64,000 nt of DNA from Euleptes europaea (lineage: Eukaryota; Chordata; Lepidosauria; Squamata; Sphaerodactylidae). The position numbers and the translations under genes were made by a program. Shown piece by piece: positions 1-10,459 of the stretch. The stretch lies in the NCBI RefSeq assembly GCF_029931775.1, contig NC_079331.1, positions 24,367,720-24,431,719 of the forward strand. The letters are read 5' to 3'. The notes under the pieces are model-generated. The model ran no database searches. It had not been told where the DNA came from and saw only the letters and a list, made by a program, of their open reading frames with translations. The number at the start of each line of letters is the position of its first letter. Within the stretch, counting starts at the first letter, position 1.

Positions 1-1165
1 CATTCTGTTCTGCAACACAAAGGACTTCTCCACAGAGAGAGAGAAACACACCACCTCCATAATCGATAGCAGCCAATGATGGTTTTTCAAGTGAATACTG
101 AAAGTTCAGATGGTGTTAATCTTTTTCTATTTCTCTGGGTCTCTCTGAAAGCTCTTCCAGACCCCTTCCCGCCCCTGTTCAGCCAGCCTCTGACGAGAAC
201 TTCTTATCAAACAAGGAAGTTTCTTTCCAACTCAGAGTCCCTTCCAATCAAGGGGTAAGACTGGTGAAGACTTGGGTTCGGGCCTTTTGAGGGGGGGGGG
301 GGCTTGTAAAATTGGCCATCCTCTGAGATTGGATCATTAAGGCCATGTACCCACTATAAAAAATATTTTACTCGCGCTTGCTTTTAAAGTCCACCTGATG
401 GATTTCTCATTGTATTGTTTGAGAGCAGGGACCCCCATGGGACATACCCAGCTTGCAGCACACCTTGAGAAGTTGTCTGTCCCACACATGACAAATGCCA
501 AGGAAGGAAGGAAGGCTTGAAAGTCCATGACAATTTCCAGGGTTGTTAAAGTGTGGGAACCAGCGTGTATCTACCAAATCCCCAAATGCCACCTTGAGGG
601 TAGATACGTGTTTTGCATAAGCTTATAATACATCTAACAAGTCCCTTGAGACTTTAAAAGCTAAGTGAGAGTATTTCACATCAAAGGGTAACTGCAGCAC
701 CTACTGGCAAAGTTAACGTTCAAGGCATGTCTTGTACCAAGAGAACATAGATTGTTCTTGCAGCTCAGGATGAAGCAAAACAGGATGCTCTTAAATTAGC
801 AGAGACTGTGGAAAGGGCATTCTGCCACCGCGGGCACAGAGAACGAGAGGCTTGGCGAGTCTCAGTCATAAAGACTATTTATAGATTCTACTTTTAAGAG
901 GTTTGGAATTGCACAAGTAGCAAGACTAAACTCCAGGTCAGAAGCTCAGGACAAATTTCTTTTTACTTCATTCCATGGGGCTCCATTCTTGTCACATTAT
1001 GCTGTGGGGAGAGAACACTTACGACCAAAGACTGGCTATTCTTAGCATCTGCACTCAGCCAAAGAAAAAAGACAACTGTATCTTCCTTACCAGGCTTTCA
1101 CCCTCACTTGCTGGTCATCGGAAAGTGGTCCCTCTTGCCAAATTTGAGAAGAGAACAGTTAGACT
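1..1165. other. Unannotated stretch, no gene seen
   Basis: No exon, RNA gene or confident repeat was recognised here. Open frames are short and without family resemblance. A run of 12 or more G residues near 291-303 is the only low-complexity feature. Confidence 0.4.
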
Positions 1166-1168
1166 GAA

Positions 1169-1245
1169 GCCTAGTAGAACCTTGGAGACCAAACAGATTT
1201 TCAGGGTAAAGCTTTTGAGAGTCAAGGCTCCCTTTGTTGAGAAGA
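1169..1245 (-). repeat. Single arm of a hammerhead-like foldback repeat
   Basis: Read on the minus strand this matches the arms of the foldback element at 20597-20861. The shared parts are a GGGAG...CTCTC stem, an AAAGCTTTACCCTGAAAATCT segment and a tail like GGTCTCCAAGGT. The hammerhead core is decayed: the CTGANGA box reads CTCAACA and GAAA reads AAAA. Only one arm is present. Confidence 0.5.
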
Positions 1246-1280
1246 GAACAGCTTACCGCAGAACATCAAACCTCTAAGGC

Positions 1281-1510
1281 AGGGGTCGGCAAACTCATTA
1301 GTCAAAAGAGCCAAATATCAACAGTACAACGATTGAGATTTCTTTTGAGAGCCAAATTTCTTAAACTTAAACTATATAGGTAGGTACACTGTTTATTAAC
1401 TTAATAAACTTTAAAGTTTTAAGTCTTAATTAAACTATAGGTACACTGAATAAAACTTGATATCATACTTAATAATGATATTTTTATTGATAAAAATTAA
1501 ATTGTAAGTC
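1281..1510 (+). mobile_element. hAT-type non-autonomous DNA transposon, left end
   Basis: The segment opens with CAGGGGTCGGCAAACTCATT, a terminal sequence typical of non-autonomous hAT elements, followed by an AT-rich body. No matching right terminal inverted repeat was found, so the 3' limit is uncertain and the copy may be truncated or carry the arrays that follow. Confidence 0.55.
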
Positions 1511-1790
1511 CCTGCCATTTCCCCCTCCCCATCTGGAGTCCTCAACTGGAGGCCTGGTCTACAGCCATAAAAGCCTATTGGTAGACCTGGCCTCCGGCTG
1601 AGTCCCATTGGGAGGCCAGGTCTACCCATTGGCTTTCTTGGCAGTAGACCTGGCCTCCGGAGGCCCATAGAAGCCAATTGGTAAGACCTGGCCTCTGAAG
1701 GGGGACTTTTTTCCCCCTCCTTGGAGTCCAGGTCTACCGCCAAGAAAGCCAGTGGGTAGACATGGCCTCTGAGGAGGGAAAAAAGTAAGT
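1511..1790. repeat. Degenerate direct and inverted GTAGACCTGGCCTCC motifs
   Basis: The phrase GTAGACCTGGCCTCC and its reverse complement recur at least six times over 280 bp, spaced 40-60 bp, with related text about a 'CCCATTGG' block. It probably belongs to the internal part of the flanking hAT-like element. The open minus-strand frame through it reflects the repetition and is not a gene. Confidence 0.5.
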
Positions 1791-1844
1791 AAGGCATCCA
1801 TAAAATTAAATCATGACAATGACTGAAAAACACTGTACATTTTC

Positions 1845-2192
1845 CCCATCTGCATTCTCAAAACCCTGCAGTGGGGCTTATTGTTGAGTTGTGCATCTGA
1901 GTGGCAAATCCGAGGCAAAACCTCCCATTCATAAATGGCCAATAATCCCCCATGCAGTTTTGAGAATCTGGATGGGGAAAATGTGCATCTGAGTGGCAAA
2001 TCCAAGGCAGAACCTCCCATTCACAAATGGCCAATAACCCCCCATGCAGAGTTTTGAGAATCTGAATGGGGAAAATGTGCATCTGAGTGGCAAATCCAAT
2101 GCAAAACCTCCCATTCATAAATGGCCAATAACACCCATGCAGAGTTTTGAGAATCTGGATGGGGAAAATGTGCATCTGAGTGGCAAATCCAA
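1845..2192. repeat. 93-bp minisatellite, about 3.3 copies
   Basis: The phrase GTGCATCTGAGTGGCAAATC recurs at 1891, 1983, 2077 and 2170, a period of 92-94 bp. Units differ by a few substitutions. Because 93 is divisible by three, the minus strand stays open with a 31-residue periodic peptide; there is no sign that it is translated. Confidence 0.85.
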
Positions 2193-2199
2193 GACCACC

Positions 2200-2800
2200 T
2201 CCTCCTCGCCGGTGCCTGGGCTCCTTCCTACCTTCCCTCAAGACCTGACCCAGGACTGCCCCGGGCGAACACTGACGGGCCCCGCGCCCCACTTACCTCC
2301 GAGCCTGGGGAACAGGCGGCGCAGCGGAAGCGTGCCGTGGATGGAGCCAAGCCGCGGTGCTGGGCCGAGCAGGGAGGGGCGAGCGACTGGGGCCCCGACA
2401 GCCATCCCCGACGGGAGGGCGGGCCGGAAAGGCATTCTCCTGACCAGGATGCTGGGGCTGAGAGGCGAGACCAGGAGCGACCTGGGGCAGGGCAACGCCC
2501 CAGCCGGCCGGCGCGCAGATGCGCAGACGCCGACGGCTCCAGCACCATGTGGCCCTTACAACAAGGGAGAGGGGAGCCAAAGCGGGGCGGCCTAGAGGAG
2601 GCTCCGGGGGGGAGGTAGCTCTCGGGCCGGCTGGCGGGAAGACAGGCCCGGACGGACACCAGACGGCCCCCCGACCAGACAACCCACCGGAGAGGAAAGG
2701 GGCGGGGCTGGAAACCGGGAGGGCCCTTGGAAGTTCGGGGAAGGTGGAAGGGGCGGGAAGCGCTTCAAACCCCCGCCGGCCAGCTGGGTGGGACTGGAAA
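2200..2800. promoter_or_regulatory. CpG-rich island, possible promoter
   Basis: GC content and CpG density rise sharply over AT-rich surroundings. The segment contains a consensus splice donor on the minus strand at 2296 and an open minus-strand leader before it, so it may be the promoter and first exon of a minus-strand gene that leaves the window. Confidence 0.5.
2297..2405 (-). CDS. Candidate first coding exon, unidentified gene
   Basis: On the minus strand an ATG at 2405 opens a 36-codon frame ending at an excellent donor (GGAG followed by GTAAGT). The predicted peptide is rich in Arg, Leu, Pro and Ala with no acidic residues in its first 36 positions, which is compatible with a mitochondrial targeting peptide. 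An in-frame ATG exists further upstream (2495), so the start is unsettled. I do not recognise the protein, and no following exon was found in the remaining 2.3 kb. It could equally be open frame by chance in GC-rich DNA. Confidence 0.22.
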
Positions 2801-3059
2801 GAGCCGCACCCAGCTAAGGAAAAGCACCATTTCACATCTTCAAGACTTCTTCATAACAAACAAAGCCCAACCTTTGGTCTGCAACCACCACCTCCCAACA
2901 AGGTGCAAAAAGCTGTTGCCAGGGATTCACAGCTGGTACAACAACGAGACTAACTGAAAACATCACCGAGCCAACAAACTTGGGGGGGGGTGTCACACCC
3001 TTGATTTGATTTTTTGTACAATTACAGGTGAGTAAAGTGGTAACAGGAGACATTTCAGC

Positions 3060-3360
3060 AAGGCCCTGATGATATACCAACCACTACCTGTCCAGATTTA
3101 GACAGCACAAAGCTGTGGTGAGGAGGCTTTACTATAGTAAGATGCCCTATGGGAGGGCAGGGGACTTGCTCCTGAAGAATACTTGGAGGCTTCAATCTGT
3201 GCAGAAGGCAGCTGCTTGTCTTTTCTGGCACTGGGCACCATGCTCATATTCAACTATTCCAGCTATACCCATGGCCAGCTGGCCTCCAGTTGCAATTCAA
3301 AGTGCTGCCTTTAAACTTCTAAAGCCTTTCGGCAGCCTGGGACCCACCTGCCAGTTACCA
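3060..3360 (+). mobile_element. L2-type LINE fragment, ORF2 C-terminal region
   Basis: The plus-strand translation contains LQSVQKAAACLFW and later a FKLLKPFGSLGPTCQL-like stretch. These align in order with the C-terminal 'LQ.VQNAAARLL ... LHWLPV ... FK.L...KALHGLGP.YL' signature of L2 LINEs. It is an old, 5'-truncated copy. Confidence 0.6.
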
Positions 3361-3640
3361 CCAAACAGCAAGCCCTATTGGCGGTGTTGCCATTCCATCA
3401 GGTATGGCCAATGGTGGCAACACCCACATTCTTGGATCACCTCCCTAAAAGGTGCAAAAAGCTGTAGCTAGGGATTTGAAGCATCTCTTTTGGGTTTGGC
3501 AGTTGGCTAATTATTGCATGTGGCTGTTTTGTCCTAATTGTATATCTGGGTCTGTATTTGACGTTTTATTGAATTTAATGGATTTTCGGTCAAACTACTC
3601 TGAACTCAGGAAAAGCAATATATACAATTTCAAGTATAAG

Positions 3641-3880
3641 AAGAAGAGTTGGTTTTTATATGCCGACTTTCTCTACCATTTAAGAAAGAATCAAACTGGC
3701 TTACCTTTTCTTCCCCACAACAGATACCCTGTGAGGTAGGTGGGGCTGAGAGTGTGTGACTAGCGCAAGGTCACCCAGCTGGCTTCATGTGGAAGGGAGT
3801 GGGGAATCAAACCCGGTTCACCAGATCAGAGTCCACTGCTCCAAACCACCCCTCTTAACCACTACACCACGCTGGCTCTC
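3641..3880 (-). mobile_element. tRNA-derived SINE (squamate type)
   Basis: The minus strand shows a tRNA-like head (GTGGTTAAGAG, then GGTTTGATTCCCCACTCC as B box), the text 'GGGTGACCTTG' and 'CACAGGGTATCTGTTG', and ends in GGCATATAAAAACCAACTC. Two further copies in this window (37083-37314 and 53784-54072) share the same order of motifs. Confidence 0.8.
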
Positions 3881-3889
3881 CAGTTAAAT

Positions 3890-5380
3890 AAGGCTTTGGT
3901 CTCCTGACACAGCAAGACATGGCAGGAATAACACATAAACACCAGTCTGCCACTGATAAGAACTACTTGGGTGCAGCCACTACAGTCCACCCTACTCGGA
4001 CCGCTGGCAGGCAGCCCCCTGTGTCTGCAGGAGTCAGCCTTCTTTAAGAGACCGGCTCCTCCTCATTACTTTGAGTGCCCTTGCCACAGTCCCAACTGCA
4101 TCTCTTAATCCACAAACAGCAGCAAATGAACAGAGAAATACTGTGATTTGCACCAGTTAGTTGGTTTAGATATGCTGTTAAAGAGTTTTGGATTAAGTGG
4201 TTCCGTGTATGCGTCCCCCTACAATGTTCTCAGGATTGGAATAAATTCCAGCATTATATTCTGATTCAGCCAAAACTGCTCTGCATCCACGTATTTCCAA
4301 TCAATGCAACACAAGGCAAAATTGCTCAGAATCATTCTGATACAAAATGTGCTTTCACTAGAACCTCAATGATCAGGAGCATCCGCCAGATTATTTAAAG
4401 TAAATTGTATTCATTGTACTCATTTCTAATCATTGGCCTGTTCTGAATACATTTTTTTAAGTGGATAGTTCTCAACCCCTGCCTAAGACCTCCAGCATAT
4501 AGTATGCAATACCCAGGTGATTAAGACGATAATTCCATAAATTAGATACATTTTAATACCTCCTTTTAAATCCTGTCTAGAGGGATTATAATTCTACAGG
4601 CTTCTGTATTTGTTCAGACATAAAATACAGCAGATAAGATGAATATGGTTTAGTTCTCATATGCTTTGTATAACTGATACATACATACATATGTTTGTGC
4701 CCATGTACTTGTAGATTTAATAAAAACAAGAAGACAGTCCCAGTGGTCATGCCTAGTTTTGGGAATTTAATCGTTTCCGGTGACCAAGAGAGGGAAATCT
4801 AAATGCAGAGGGTTTTTGACGTATTCTTTAACACCCTGGAGCTACAAGGTCAATTCCCCCATCATCTCCACAAAACTCAGCTTCACTCAAAAATGTAATA
4901 CTTTACAACAAAACTCCTGTTTTGGGATTGTGCAAGATACCCCAGGTATAACTGAAACATGAGTATTACCTGATAATGGAATCTGATGAACACATGAACA
5001 ATCTTACCACAATCGTCAATGTATTACATGGATGCTTCATAGACTTCAACAAAATGAGTGCTTGTACAGAACGCCCCCCAAAATTGCCACAGAATTTAAG
5101 CAGGTAGGTACTACTTTTGAGTAATGGAAAATATCCCAACCTACCACCACCACTCCCGCCATATTACAAAGTGACGAGCACCAGAAATGAAGATATCAGC
5201 TGAAGAGTACCGAGGAAAATCCATTGAAATAAAAGCTTTTTTTTAAAAGCCTGGCGCAGAACTTTTTACCATCTTTTCTGGGTCTTCTACGACATGCGCA
5301 CCGTACTCTGCTGCGGCCCGGGAGTTACCTGTTAAAGACCCGATGCACCCCACACAGAACCATCTAACAGTGTCAGGCTA
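3890..5380. other. Non-coding stretch, nothing recognised
   Basis: No exon or confident mobile element was identified. A short TACATA repeat lies near 4676-4692. Confidence 0.4.
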
Positions 5381-5397
5381 AAGAATTTAGCAGTACC

Positions 5398-6196
5398 TTA
5401 TATCTTCACAATTACTAAGAGAAAATGTATACAAAATGATGTATAAATGGTATTTAACACCGAAGAAACTAGCAAAATCATTTGCTTCAATGTCACCAAA
5501 CTGCTGGAAATGCAATAAAGAAATAGGCTCTTTTCATCATATGTGGTGGACTTGTGAAAAAGCTAAGAAATTTTGAGAGATGATATATAATGAAATAAGG
5601 TTGATTTTAAAACAAAATATTCCTAAAACACCTGAAATGATGATACTAAGTATGATACCGGATACCATTTTTACCCATCGAACCTTTTTGATTTATGCCA
5701 CCACGGCTGCACGATTGATATATGCGGCTAAATGGAAGACAGGCGAGATACCAGACAAAAAAGATTGGATAAAGAAGATGCTGGAATTGACTGAGATGGC
5801 GAAGCTTACAGCTTTGATAAACCAGAATGATAATGTACAATTTTGGGGGGAATGGGAGGCTTGGAGAACTTACTGTGAAAATCAATTTTCAATGGGATCA
5901 TTTAAAGAATATTATTTGATCTAATCCCTTATCTATACTTTGTATTAATTTTATATTAGGTATTGATTTAATAATGTTGGATAGGATAAGAACAGGCTAA
6001 AAATAATATCGGGATTAGCTCCGTTAGCATAAGTTTATACAATTTATTTTTAGATGGAAGAGGGAGAGGGGGAAGTCATTTTACTGTTAAATTAGTGATA
6101 TTATTTGTTTTTTTATTTTTATTGTTACAATTTAGTATTGGATATTGTTTGTATGTTGATATATTAAATGAAGAAAATTAAAAATATATTAAAAAA
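5398..6196 (+). mobile_element. 5'-truncated L1 LINE with 17-bp target-site duplication
   Basis: The fragment encodes the C-terminal end of an L1 ORF2: a CWKCNKEIG...HHMWWTC zinc-knuckle-like block near 5500-5560, then about 110 residues (5580-5921) ending at a natural stop, then a 3' UTR and a short A-rich tail. The frame is interrupted by a TGA at about 5576 where a Trp is expected. The direct repeat AAGAATTTAGCAGTACC occurs at 5381-5397 and again at 6197-6213, a perfect 17-bp target-site duplication that fixes both ends. Confidence 0.9.
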
Positions 6197-6213
6197 AAGA
6201 ATTTAGCAGTACC

Positions 6214-6650
6214 GACTCCTTTCAAAATAAGAAATGGACTGGGACTAACCAGAATGATTTGATAGTACAAAGAATGCAGAATCGGTAGTAAATCCAGCAC
6301 CCCAAAACGGGTGTTAAGTCTTGATATAATCTCTAGCTTGCTTCATAAAATGCCAAGCTTAAGCTCCTGGCTACCGGGGTGGGGATCACTCTTAGAGATG
6401 CGACGGCCCAGGGGAAAAAACACAGAAACATTCGGACAAAAATAGATGCTCCCCATTTCCTCCAACTTTTCCAATGGAACAACTATAAATTTGGAGGGCT
6501 CTCAAAGGGAAAAAACCTACAAAATATTTTCTTGTCTGGAATGGGGCACTACTGACTTAAAATGTGTAGTGTGAAGATGTAAGGCAATTTTACACCACTA
6601 GACATATGCTAAATACACGTTCGTTGTTTTAATGTGACTAATTTTGTTCA
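6214..6650. other. Non-coding stretch, nothing recognised
   Basis: No gene or repeat of known family was recognised between the L1 and the 5S-SINE. Confidence 0.4.
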
Positions 6651-6652
6651 CC

Positions 6653-6836
6653 GTAAACATGGGAAGCTAAGCAGGGTCAGTCCTAGTTTGTATTTGGATA
6701 GGAGGTCACCAAGGAATACCAGGGTTGTGACACAGAGACAGGCAATAGCAAACCACCTCTGTTAGTCTTGTCTTGAAAACCCCATAAAGGGTCATCATAA
6801 GTCAGTGGTGACTTAACGGCCTTTTACTCACACAAT
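6653..6836 (+). mobile_element. 5S-rRNA-derived SINE with Bov-B 3' tail
   Basis: The head reads GGAAGCTAAGCAGGGTC, then TATTTGGATAGGAGGTC and GGAATACCAGG, which follow the internal promoter part of 5S rRNA in order. The 3' half (GGCAATAGCAAACCACCTCT ... GGGTCATCATAAGTC ... GACTTAACGGCC) is the tail shared by Bov-B LINEs and Sauria SINEs. This is a retroposed SINE, not a 5S gene, since the 5' half of 5S is missing. Confidence 0.85.
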
Positions 6837-6839
6837 TAA

Positions 6840-8140
6840 GCATGCTACGATATGTATGATGGTAAATATTGAAGAGTTTGGTGTTTTCAATATATCTGAA
6901 CATCAGGTGCTTGACCTGATGTCCAGATATGTGTCCAAATAATAGTCTTATTACAAAAACCGTTTTCTATTTGCAACCTTGATTTTTTTGTCTCCCCCCA
7001 CCCCTTGAAAAAACGAAGGTGGCACAACTTCTGGCTCCTTCTCAAGAACTGGGTATACTTAAAATACTGCTAATAGAAGAGGCATTTATAAGTCTAAATT
7101 CCATAAACATGCTCAAAAGTTCCCATTTTTTCTTAATTAAAATGCAACGCCAAACAGAACCATTTAATATGCGAAGTCATAAATTATGTATGTATGCTGT
7201 TCAAGTAGTAAAACTATGTTTGATAAATACAATGCTTTCTTATCTTTGTTTCCCCCACAATGTCGATTTTTCCAGGGGTGGGGTGCTGCTTTTACTCCAT
7301 GGCAGTGGTATTCCAGACATTTCCCTGCTGCATTTTCAAGCCAAATAGCATTTAAACTGCTGTGCGCAAGTTTCCCAATCCCTTCTTCTCCCCCTGCATG
7401 AACTGTGGTGTTTGTTTACATCTCCTCTCCCTTCTTCCTGCTGGCTGGCCTAGACTTGTCTTAGGGCTTCTGCCAACAAACCCTGGCACACATTTCAAAC
7501 CACACAAGTCCGCAACCTTTACTTTCAAAGGTGGCACGTGCCCAGCCCTGTGGACAGCCATGTGAGCAGAGTCCATTCAGCCCCTCAACCAGACACACCT
7601 CTTCTCTCGCCCAGGCTGCATCTGCAGCCGTGGCTTTCCCCAACAAGCAGCAGCTACTGCTGGACATTCATCGCCCTGGAAAGGAGGATGGGGACTCTCC
7701 TGCAGGACGCAGCTGAGGGTCTTACCTGACGGCAGGAAAGAGTCACATCCACACTGGAGGGTGGGAGAGAAAGCATGCCAGCCATCGTGTGTTTCCAGCA
7801 GGGCCCACCTCACGTACCAAAGAAAATACTGTTTTCGCCAGAATAGCAATAAGCAAGCACTGATTCCCCCTTGAACAACAGCAGATTTGTCAACTCTACA
7901 CAGTGTTTCAGAACTGCAGGATGGCTGGCACAGCACGTGCAGACCAAAGATGCTGACCCCTAAAATAAGTAAGCCCCATGAAAAGATATGCCCCAGAATC
8001 CGAACCACAATGTCAGAACAGCCAGGATTGATCTAATCCAGCATCCTGGTTCACGAAACAGCCAAACAACAAAAGGGGGGGGGACTCAACCGAGTGGCAA
8101 GACCCACGACTTGGGTTAAGAGTTGACATCAAGCCACACA
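6840..8140. other. Non-coding stretch, nothing recognised
   Basis: Several open frames of 60-140 codons run through 7.35-8.0 kb on both strands, but none shows a domain, codon bias or splice structure that I can defend. Confidence 0.4.
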
Positions 8141-8324
8141 AGATATTCAGTATATAAGGCCTCTTATTGTCAATGATTTTTCAAAAAATTCTAGTCATAG
8201 CAAAGATTATGAGTTATTTTAATTTGGCTTTCTTTTTGTCTACCTTCTTATGGTTTTCAATTTTCAGATAAAAATACCTTATAAGGTGCATTTCCGGATG
8301 TGTTTTTAAATTATTCTATATTCA

Positions 8325-8500
8325 TGACCATTGAGGAAGGCCTATTCAGGCCGAAATGTGTGTGATCCAGTATTGATCATTTATATTGAATGTATATCAA
8401 CTGTGTATAAGAATTTTGTAACGGACAATTTTATATGTGGCCTGTAGAACAGGCCCTGTGTTTTTAACAATTTTATAGTGTACACCTTGAATAAATATAA
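8325..8500 (+). repeat. Unclassified repeat with hammerhead-like core
   Basis: The sequence TTGAGGA, AGGCC-TATTCA-GGCC, GAAA at 8333-8359 matches the order CTGANGA, stem II, GAAA of a hammerhead ribozyme, with one mismatch in the first box and a perfect 4-bp GGCC/GGCC stem. The flanking AT-rich text has no recognised family. No inverted second arm is evident. Confidence 0.4.
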
Positions 8501-8529
8501 TTATTTTGTTATAGTTTATAGTTTCTATC

Positions 8530-10240
8530 TCAACCTTCACACAGCAGCTGACCAAACGTTGTCGTTCCCCCCCATGTTTACAAGCAGGTCCCAGAGACCA
8601 AGCTGCCTTCTGTTGCTGCCCCTCCCAGGGCAGGTTTTCAAAAGCTTTCTGTCATTCAGCTTGGAGGGTCCTCTTTGACATTACAACTAACAGACACTGA
8701 TAGTCTTCTCTTACTCCATGAAGTGGATTAATCCATTTTTAAGGCCATCTAAGTTAGTGGTCTTCACTGCTTCCCGTGGCGCTGAGGTCCCCATACCAGC
8801 CCCTGCAGACCTCCCTTCTTCACTTCCTCCAATGTGAGAACGGCCCATTTATTACTGCTACTTAACTGTTTTACTAATCCATGCAAGCACTCATCCTCTT
8901 ATCCCATGACTGCTAAGTACCCTTTGGTAAAGATCTTTGTTAAAAGCTTTTTGGAAGCCCAAGTATGTCCCACACTTACTCAAAAGGAAGACAGCGCTTG
9001 TTTTCCTGATCTGCTGTGAAGAAAGAGAGGTTATGGTCTTATATTTGAGCAGAAGGCTACACAGAGCTTGCGGTTGCCCTGGCCTCCGTGCTTCCCTTGG
9101 CTGGATTACAGCAAGGGAAGCAAAGCCAGAGTGCAGGTGAGCAGTGGTGTCTCACCTTGCCGCCACACCTCTCTCAGCTGATGCACCACCTGCTGAACTG
9201 AATGGAGGAGGCAAGGTCAGAGCCTGCCGAAGGGATGACGGAAGCAAGGAAAGACACCACAAATCAGCTAAGTGCCAGTCTTACCTCCCCTGCCTCAACC
9301 CTAGCTGCCTGGTGGGGCTGGCAAGTGACAACGGCCAGCTGAGAGGAAGCACATCCTGAAGACGCTGGGGGGGAACAGGTAAAGAAACCTCACAAGCTCA
9401 AAAGGCCTCATGAGACTGGACCGGTGGAGAGTGGGAGGGAACCAGGTAAGGCAAAAACCCTCCCCTTACTGGGGGATATGGGGATAAGCCCCACCTTTGC
9501 TCCTCCCACAGCAGGGTTCTATCATTCAGAAAGTTCCATTGTGATTTCTGGCAGTTCTATGAGTCTCCTGTAATATGAAACAGCAGACCGTATGGAGATA
9601 GAGGTATGAGAGCAAAAGAAATAAGAAGTTAATATGCAAATTTAAACTCATGGTGGTACTGTATGCTGAAGAAGCTAATAATACTGAGGCCAGGAAAAAA
9701 AATGTAATGCAGCAGAGGCAAATGTGTGAAGACGGAAACAATTAAGACAGAAGGGTTATGTGCTACCTCAATGTGGAAATCACTCAGTGAAACCAACAGA
9801 TGACACTCTCTCATGAAGTAGAAGAACAAGCTGCTGAATTTGTGTGCACTCAAAGAGATGACAAAAAACCAGTTAACACAGGAAATAATTACACTGATTG
9901 CTCAAGGATAGCCTTAACACAATATATCCCACAACAAGAATTCAAGGCAGTGTTGCTTGGTGCAGATAAGTGATGCATCGTACTAGTTTTTGCTTATGGC
10001 AAAGAAGGCCAGTTTGCCAACATCTACCTTCTGCATTCCAAAAATGCATGTAAAGAGCACAATTATCTGGGTAATGCAGACGAGACAAGAATACTTTGGC
10101 ACAGCATCCAATTATACTGCTGAAGGAAAAAGGCACAAATTCCATGTGGAGTTTATCCATTCATTTATATAATACATCATTAAAGAAACAGTTTTAAATC
10201 TAAGTGGGAAAAGATGCTGAAAATTCAGACTTCAGATTCT
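8530..10240. other. Non-coding stretch, nothing recognised
   Basis: No exon, RNA gene or confident repeat was recognised. Confidence 0.4.
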
Positions 10241-10251
10241 GGGTAGACTAC

Positions 10252-10445
10252 CTTAATTCACATGTACTACCGGTAACTGGAAAGTAGTATTTTTGACTGT
10301 CCTTCAGTGTTACTCCTCTGAAGATGCCTGCCACAGCTGCTGGCGAAACGCCAGGAAAGAAAATACCAAGACCACGGTTATACAGCCCGGATAACCTACA
10401 AGAACCAATGAACTCTGACCGTGAAAGCCTTCGACAGTATTTTAT
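10252..10445 (+). repeat. Interspersed element with hammerhead-like core, single arm
   Basis: The segment contains CTGAAGA (10318), a GC-rich hairpin region and GAAAC (10345), then the tail GGAAAGAAAATACCAAGACC, CACGGTTATACAGCC and GAAAGCCTTCGACA. The tail is nearly identical to the right arm of the foldback element at 34838-35010. The order CTGANGA, helix, GAAAC is that of a hammerhead core. Confidence 0.6.
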
Positions 10446-10459
10446 AAGCTTTCCATAGT

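Noticed and set aside
1435-2292. Minus-strand proteins with 31-residue or GRPGLP-like repeats
   Set aside because: The periodicity comes from the underlying DNA repeats and hAT-like sequence, with no sign of a promoter, start context or conservation.
6653-6780. 5S rRNA gene
   Set aside because: Only the internal promoter half of 5S is present and it is fused to a Bov-B-type 3' tail, so it is a SINE.
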